A stretch of 64,000 nt of DNA from Cellulophaga baltica. Lineage in GTDB: Bacteria; Bacteroidota; Bacteroidia; Flavobacteriales; Flavobacteriaceae. The notes below the pieces were generated by a model, which was given only the letters and a program-made list of their open reading frames with translations, had not been told where the DNA came from and did not search any database. This document shows, piece by piece, positions 1-9,000 of the stretch. The position numbers and the translations under genes were made by a program. The first letter of the stretch is position 1. Each line of letters starts with the position of its first letter. The stretch is taken from NCBI RefSeq assembly GCF_018861125.1, contig NZ_JAHKQN010000013.1, positions 660,599 to 724,598 of the forward strand, given 5' to 3'.

Positions 1-3000
1 TGGTGTTGCAGTAACAGGATTAATAGTAATTCCTACAATAATATCTTCATCATCAGCATTACAAGTAACCGTATTAACAATACTCACCGTAGGATCAGAT
101 ATTGCTACAAAAGGATCAATTGTAGTTGTTGTGAAATTTGTACAACCCATATCGTCGTAAACAGTAATGGTATAATTTCCACCTGATAAATTTGTTTCAG
201 TGTATGTTGTATTAGCACCATCTTGAACAACTGTTGAGGTTGTCGTATTTTCAAATACATAACGTACATAATTTCCAGAACCACCAGTTGCCAATCCTGT
301 AACATCAATAGTTGCATAATTAGTAGTATTTGCCGTAGTACAATTGTATTGAGTTACGGTTGGTGTTGCTACTGTTAATGCACTTGTTGGTTGCGAGATA
401 GTTTGGGTAATAGTATTAGTACAATCATTACTTCCAGTTACTGTAATAACATATCCAGTACCAGTTGTATTTTCGAGATTTTCAAAAACAGCACTAGTAT
501 TTGTTGCACTAGTAGGTGCAATATTTACTGTAGTACCATCTTTATCAGTAATTTCAAAAGTATAAGGATCAATACCATTATCTGTTACACTTACAGCAAT
601 AGTTCCGTTATTATCACCAAAACAAGTTACATTAGTAAATGCATCAATAGTTGGAGTTGGTAGTAAAACAGCAGGCGCTAAAGTTTTATTAATAGAGAAC
701 GAACATGTACCATCAGTAATTGTAAATGAATATTCACCATCAAGAGTTAAGTTTGTAAAAATTCCATCCGTATTCGGAGTAAGTGGATTTCCACTAGGAT
801 CAGTACCTGTATAGCTATAGGTACCAGAACCACCAGTTTGTGAAATTGTAATTTCACCACCAGGAGTAGCAGTACAATCAATAGTTTTTACAGTAGTTGC
901 TAAAGGAACTATTTCTTCATATAAATCAATAGTATTAGTAGTTGTACCAGTACAACCCCACTGATCTGTAATAACTACTTGATATTGCCCTTCACCTAAA
1001 TCGCTAAAAGTATCGTTAGTTTGAATAGCTCTTAAGTCTACAAAGTTAGAACCATCAAAACGTTGTAGTTGGTAACTGTAGTTAGCACCTTGCCCACCTG
1101 TTTGATTAATCACTTGTAATTCGCCTTTAAAGTTGGTACAATTTTCATTGTTTAATTGAAGATCAGCAGTAATAGGAGTTGGATTAACTAAAGTAATATC
1201 AGTTAATCGTAAAGCACACCCTCTACTATCAATCACCCAAATTTCATAGGTACCTGCAACTAAGTTTTCAAACTTAGGCGTAGCCACATAATTAGAAGCA
1301 TCGTTAGAATCAGGATTAGGTGTTGTACTTACATAGTAAGAATAATCACCCCAGCCACCAGTTACATTGACAATTTCAATAGTTCCATTATCGGTGGGAT
1401 TACAAGTAATATCCGTTACAATAGAAGTACCAGCTGCTAAAGCATTCTCAGGTTCTGCAATGCTAAACGGTTCTTGATTATCACAAGTAGGCACACCATC
1501 TTGGGTAAAAGTTACATAGTATTCACCAGCTATTAAACCAGTAGCAGTAAAATCAGCAGAAGTACCAATAATACTAGTAGTAGTACTATCACTATTAAAT
1601 ACTTCCCAAGAATAAGTACCAGTATAAGTAACATCATTCACATTGAAAGTAGCAGTACCAGTAGCAGAACCTTTACAAATAACATCAGTAGTTACTGGAG
1701 TATCTACTGTAAAAGTATTAGGATCAGTAATATTTATAGATGTGAATAATTCACAATTAGTATCTATATGTCTGACTAAGAAGTTATGAGTACCAACACC
1801 TAAATTAGGGAATATATTAGATGTTTGCCAAGATGCACCATTATCATTACTATATTCAAATTTGGTAGTATCATTATTTGTAGAAGTTACTGAAATAGTT
1901 ACTTCTCCATCATTACCAGGAGTACAAGTTATTGCACTTGTAATACTAGAATCTATTGTTAATAACTCATCAAAAGCATCAATTGTTGCTGTAGCAGTAC
2001 CAATACAACCATTGTCATCGTAAACAGATATTGTATAATTTCCACCATTTCTATCTGTCTCGATATATTCAATATTCGTACCATCTTGAACAATTGTTGA
2101 GGTAGTTGTATTTTCAAATACATAGCGTGTAAATGTACCTGAACCACCACTTACTGTATTTACAGTAATACTAGCATTGTTATCAGTATTCGTATCAGGA
2201 ATACAAGTAAATTGTACAACATCAACTAAAGGATCAATTGATATGCTTATTGCAGTTGGTTCATTAATTATTATTGATGAACTGTCAGTACTACAATTAT
2301 TTGTTGCATCAGCAGTTACTGTTACAATATATCCATCAGTTGTTGTGGTTGGTGCAAGATTAGTAAATGTAGCTGAAGTATTTGTTGTTGTGGTTGGAGC
2401 TATACTTGTTGCTGTACCATCTAAAGATGTAATTTCAAAAGTATATGGACCCGTACCATTATCTAAAGCTGTTACCGTTATAGTTCCATCATCATCACCA
2501 ATACAAGTAATTGGTGTAGAATTTGTTGTATCTATAATAGGTTCAACAGCATCTTCAACATCTATTGTAAATACTCTTGAGCATTCAGGACCAGTAGTAT
2601 CGTTATCATAAACAGTTACTGTATAAGTTTCAACAACTGTTACACTAGCTACAAAAGGGTTCGTAGTTAATGCTGTTCTTGATACTACAGTACCTAACGT
2701 ATTCGTAATTTCATAATCATAATTACCAGAACCATTGATTGCTTCAATTGTAATTTCAGCAGTACCAGGAGTACAATCCATTAATTTTGTAAGCTGAACA
2801 TTAGCTTCTAATACAGGATGTATTATTGCTGTATCCGTTGCAGTACATCCATTACTATCTTTTATTGAAACAGTATAAGTACCATCAGTTAAATTTGTAA
2901 ATAAACCGCCATTATCAAGATATGTTACACCACCATCAATAGAATATAAAATTTCAGTAGCTGTACTTGTTGCATTAATAGTTAATGAATTAGGGTTTGC

Positions 3001-6000
3001 ACAATTATTAATTTCAATACTATCTATTGTAGGGTTAGGAGTTAATGTCATTATAACATCTCCCAAATCCTTAGAGCAACTATATTGATCTTGAATTGTT
3101 ACATTATAACTTCCTGCTGGTGAATTAGCTGGAATTTCTATTGGATTATCAGTAGTTCCTGTTATAGTTAAAAAAGGTAAAGGTCCGGCAACTGTATAAC
3201 TATAATTACCGCCACCACCATTAATATTTTGTATTTCTATAAGTCCTGGTGTAGCACAAGAAATATCTTCAATTTTATTTAAATCTGCAGTTATTTCTTC
3301 TAACTCTTCTAATAATAGATTTTCTGATGCAGATACACAACTATCTACTCCACTATCTCTTTCAGTTACTTCAATAAAATATTCTCCTTCACCTAAACCA
3401 GAAACTGTTACTGATTGTGGAGAAGAAAATGCCACATTACCTCCACTATTAGTTACAGATACAGGTGTACCAGTAGACATATTATATACTTCATATCTAT
3501 ATTCTGTACCAAAAGGAGCTTCATTATCAGTAATAGTATATGTAATACTACCATTAGTCATACCAAAACAAGCTGGTATTGAAGTTGATGTAATTTCTAA
3601 TGGTAACGTAATTAAATCATTTACATTAATATCACTTTGACGAATACATCCGTTAGCATCTCTTACAAAAAATACATATGTTCTTCCAGGTACTAAACCT
3701 GTAAATGTATGAGGATCTGATAATCCTTTAGCAGGTGTTGTCCAAGGATTACTAGGTGTAGTTGCATCAAAGTTAACAGGATCATCTGTATAAGTATATT
3801 GATAAGGAGCTGTACCTTCATTACCTTGTACACTTACTTGTAGTTCATTACAATTGACAATAATAGCTGCAATTGTAATATCCAAATTATCTAATGGATA
3901 TTTAATAATATACCTAGGTAAATCTAATCGACATAATGTATTACCAGAGGCATCTACCGTTCTTATAGAAGGATCTACAGCATCACCTGAAGTTAAAGTA
4001 TATGCTGGAGCATCAAAAACATCAGAAGTTTGCCATGTAGCACCACCATCATGACTAAACTCTAATGTTCCATTTAAAGTTGTAGTATAATTTATAAATG
4101 TAAACCCTGTTGCAGGATCACAATCATCTGTTAAGTTAGATTCAATATCTGTTACTAGTTCATCAGGATTATTAATGGTTACAGGAGTAGTTTGAATAGT
4201 ACAACCACTAGCATCAGTTACATTAATTGTATAATTACCAGGAGATAAATTGAAAAATGTTTTTGTATTATTTATAACATTTGTTGCTGTTTCATCTGAA
4301 GCTCCTCCGTTATCTAAATCAATAATTTCATACGTATATGGAGCAATACCTGAACTTACGTTAATATCAATAGTTCCAGTACCATCATAACATTCAGGAT
4401 CTGTAGGTATTGCAGTATACGTTAATGTTGTTGCAGGATCTACTGTAACTGTATCTGTATATTCACAATGTGGATCTATTGCATTATTATCCCAAACATA
4501 TACATCATAATCTCCAGAATTTAAAGCATCAACTGTATAAGAATTAGAACTAATAAAATCTATACTAGTAACTGTTGTTCCAGTTGTTACAAAAGCATAC
4601 ATCAAATTACCATCTCCACCAGTTGCATTAACAGTGATATTTCCATCATCACATGAACTAACGTGAGTAACATCTATTGTTGCATTTATTGTAGAATTTA
4701 TCACTACCGTTTCTTGTACTGCTTCACAGCCAAAACCATCTTTTACATCAATAGTATATGAACCGCTTGCTAAGCCTGTAAAAGTATACGTTGTTGCTGT
4801 AGAAGTATTTGGAGTTATCCAAGGATTACCATTAATACTAAATTGGAAATTTCCATTACCAGGTATTGAAGTAACATCTACTTGTATTGTACCATCATTT
4901 TCACCAGAATAACATGCAGTTGGTGTAGCAGTAAAAGTTGGTACTTGTGGTACATCAACTGTTATAGGTGCATCAATAGGATCTTCACAATTATTACTAT
5001 CTCTAGCAACCACAATATAATCACCAGCAGTAAGATTAGTAAATACAGTATTATCACCATTAGATATAAAATCATAAGTACCAATAATGTTACCTGAAGC
5101 ATCTTCAAGTTGGTATTCATAAGTTGGTGTACCTCCAGAAGCACTAGCAGTAATAGTTGCACCAGTATTAGAACAAGTAAATTCTGTTGTTTTAATTGCA
5201 CTAGCAATAAGCTCAGTTGGTTCAGTTATATCTTCGGTTAATATAACAGCACATATTGTAGGGTTATCAATATCTCTAACTGTAATTGAATAATTTTGAG
5301 CAGTAAGACCAGTTACCGTTTCAGAAGTTGTGAATGGACCAAAGAAATTTGTCCCATCTAAAGAATATTCATAACCATTACTTCCAAAATTTGAAGCGTT
5401 TATTGTAAATCCACCGTTACTATCTCCAAAACAAGTAACATTTATTGGGTTAGTAATAGAAGCTGTAAATTCTTTTCCAGCTTCGACATTTACAGTAATA
5501 CTAGTTGTACACTCACTACCATAATTTACTTCAATAGTATGGGTACCTGTAGCAATATCATTAAATATATTAGCATCAGTTCCGGTTTGTGGAGTTCCAC
5601 CATCTATTGCATAGGTATAAGAAGCATCAAAAGGAGTAATTGTAATATTACCTGTACCATCACAATTGTAAGTAATAGTATCTTCTAAAGTTGGAACTGT
5701 TGGTAAAGGATCAATAATAACATCAGTTAGTGTAGTTACACAACTAGTTGCATTTGCATCTCTAACTTGGATAGTATAAGTACCATCTGTTAATCCTGTA
5801 AAAATTGTACCCCCAGTAGTTGAAGTAGTCCAAGAACCACCATTAATATTATATTGATAATTACCAGAACCACCAGTTGTAGCGGTTACACTACCTACAG
5901 TAATTTCAGCTTCGCCACTAGGTAAACAAGTATAGTCTCTAGTTTGTATGGCTTCAGCAACAATTTCATTAGGTTCACTTACTGTAATAGTTTTTGTTTC

Positions 6001-9000
6001 AGTACAGCCATCAGCATCTTGAACAAGAATATCATAATCACCAGCAGATAAATTAGAAAAAGTCGCATTAGTATCTAAAGTTCCACCATCAATACTGTAT
6101 GAATATGGTACATTACCACCAGTAATATCAACAGAAATGGTACCATTAGTATCACCAAAACAAGTTACATCAGTTACCGTTTCAGTAATCACTAAAGGAT
6201 CATTTTTAGTAATAGTAATGGTATTAGTAGCTTCACAATAATCAGAAACACCAGCTGCATCTCTCACATATACATCATAATCACCAGTAATAGAGATAGC
6301 AACAGGATTAGTAGTTGAGAAATCTGAATCAGTAACAGTTGTTCCATCAGTAACAATAGCATATACATAATTACCATCACCACCAGTAGTTGTAAAAGTA
6401 ACATCAGTAGTAGTAGCACATGAAGTAATAGCACTAGCATTAGCAGTTACACTTAAACTAGGATTAATAGTTATAGTTTGAGGACCAGCCTCACATCCAA
6501 ATTGATCTTTAACATTGATAATATAATCACCAGAAGCTAAATTATCAAAAGTATACGTTGAAGCGGTAGTAGGATTAGGTGCTTCATAGGCTCCGTTATT
6601 AATACTAAATAATAGGCCACCGTTACCACCAGTAACAGTTACCAAAATTTCAGCATCACTAGCACCTGCATAACAAGAACTAGGAGAAGCTGTAAAAGTT
6701 ATTGCTTCAGGATCTTCAACTGTAATAGGTAAATCAATAGGATCTTCACAATTGCTAGAATCTCTGGCAATTACAATATAATCCCCAGTAGGAAGGTCAA
6801 TAAAAGTTGTATTAGTTCCATTAGATGCAAAATCATAAGAACCAATTATGTTCCCTAAAGTATCTTCAAGTTGATATTCATAAGTAGGTAAACCACCTGT
6901 AGCACTAGCGGTAATAGTTGCACCAGTATTATCACAAGTAAATTCTGTAGTTATTGAAGCACTTGCAAGAACAGCAGTAGGTTCTGTAATATCTCTTATA
7001 ATTTGTGAAATACAAGTTTGTTCATTAACTCTTCTAATATCAATAGTTTGTGTACCTGCACCTAAAATTGCAGGTGTAGTTACTGGAGAAATTGTAGAAG
7101 TATAAGATGTTACCCAATTATCATTTGAATATTCAAAACCTGTTGCAGGATCAAAATTAAAAACTTCAAAAGTTATTGTACCATCAGTATCACCATTACA
7201 AGTAACATTTGTAGATGATATAAAGTTGGTTCTAAATTCTTGATCTTCCTCAACAATAACAGTGGTTTCAACGGATAATGGACAAACTTCTGGAATTTGA
7301 TAAATTTCAATGTCATCTAAAGCAAAATCATTTCCATTATTTCCTACTTTTTCAGAACGAATAATAAATTCTAATTCTGTGTTATTCCCAGGATTTAAAT
7401 CTACACTAAAACTTTCCCATTGTTCTGTTTTTGGTATATCTCCAGTTCTAATTGATTGAACAACTGTACCTGTAGTTGTTGCAATTTCTATAGTTAAATC
7501 TGGATCTAAAATTGTACTTGAACTATTTACAAGATTAAATATGAATAATGATATGTTTATATCTTGATTAGGAATAACATCATTAATTTCTTTAGAATAA
7601 ATTACTTGTCCTGGTGAAGGTGTACCAACATTTATTACTAAATATCTACCATTGGTATCAGTACCATTACTGGTATGATCATCAGGGTTTAACCAAGTAC
7701 CAAAAGGTGCAACTATGCTATTTGTTACAGAATATTCAAAATCATTTATATTTCTATCAGAATCACCAGGAGCATCCGTAGTTTGATCTTCGTAAGTATA
7801 TCCTATAGTATTGTTACTTGATGTTGTTGTACCACTACCAAAATCTTCTACCAATAATTGACTTGGCGTTGGTGGTGTTTGAGACGAATAATTTGTTGTT
7901 ATATTATAAGTACCTGGTGCAATATTGCTAAATATATTAGAGCTTTCATCAGGACTATTTAATACACCATCTAATTCATAAGTATAATCATAAGTGTCAA
8001 TATCTGAATTAACAGTAATGTTTCCTGTACCATCACAATTGTAATCAACATCAGTTGTAATTGTTGGTTCTACGGGAAAATCTTCAACAAAAACATCAAT
8101 AGCAAATTCACACCCTAAGGCATCTTTTACAACTAAGGTGTTGTAATTACCTGGAGGAAGTATCGCTGTGCTAGAAGTACCAAATGTACTACCGCCATCA
8201 AAACTATAAGTATATGGTGATTGTCCACCTATTACGTTTGTAAATCTAACTTCTGCTCCTGCAGGATCACAAGTTACGTCTCTAGAAACACCTGCAGAAG
8301 CAGATAAAGTTTCTGGTTCATCAATAGTATATTCTAATGTTTCTGAACATCCAGAGCTATCTAAAACAGATATATAGTAGGTATCTGGCTCTAAGTTTAA
8401 AAATGTATTATTGTCTTGGTAACTAGCTCCATTGTCAATACTATATTCATATGGAGCAACACCGTTTGATGTATTTATTACAATACTAGCATCTGAACTA
8501 CTATTACATGTTATTGGTGTAGATGCAGTTGCATCTATTGAAATAGTCATGGTACCATTATCTTCTAATGTAACACTGTTAGATGCTATAAAACAGTTAT
8601 TAGCATCAACAACCACAAATTCGTAAATACCATCTTCACCAGCATAATATTCGTCTACATCATCAAAATCTGTATCTCTATAACCAAATTCAAAAATAGG
8701 ATCTGCAGTATATGCTGATGCAGGAATATCATCAATAGATGTGTAGAAATCTGTACCATCTTTACTCCATATTGCATATGAATATTCAGGATCAGGAAAA
8801 CCACCTGTAGCAGTTAATTCTATAGTACCAGCTGTACAACCAATATGTGATAATACGGCTGCAGTAAGTTTAATATCATCAACCTCACCAACTGTAATAT
8901 TTTGTGTGCTTTCACAACCATCTTGTGTTGTTACTACTACAATATAATCATCAGCATTTAAATTGTAAAAAGTATGATCATTACTTGTTTCAGCGGTAAC

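Noticed and set aside
2177-2611. A 144-codon plus-strand open frame inside the adhesin region
   Set aside because: It is antisense to the continuous 3929-codon adhesin frame and its Val/Ser-rich product is a shadow of repeated Thr/Asn codons. Other short frames in 1-11700 are the same.
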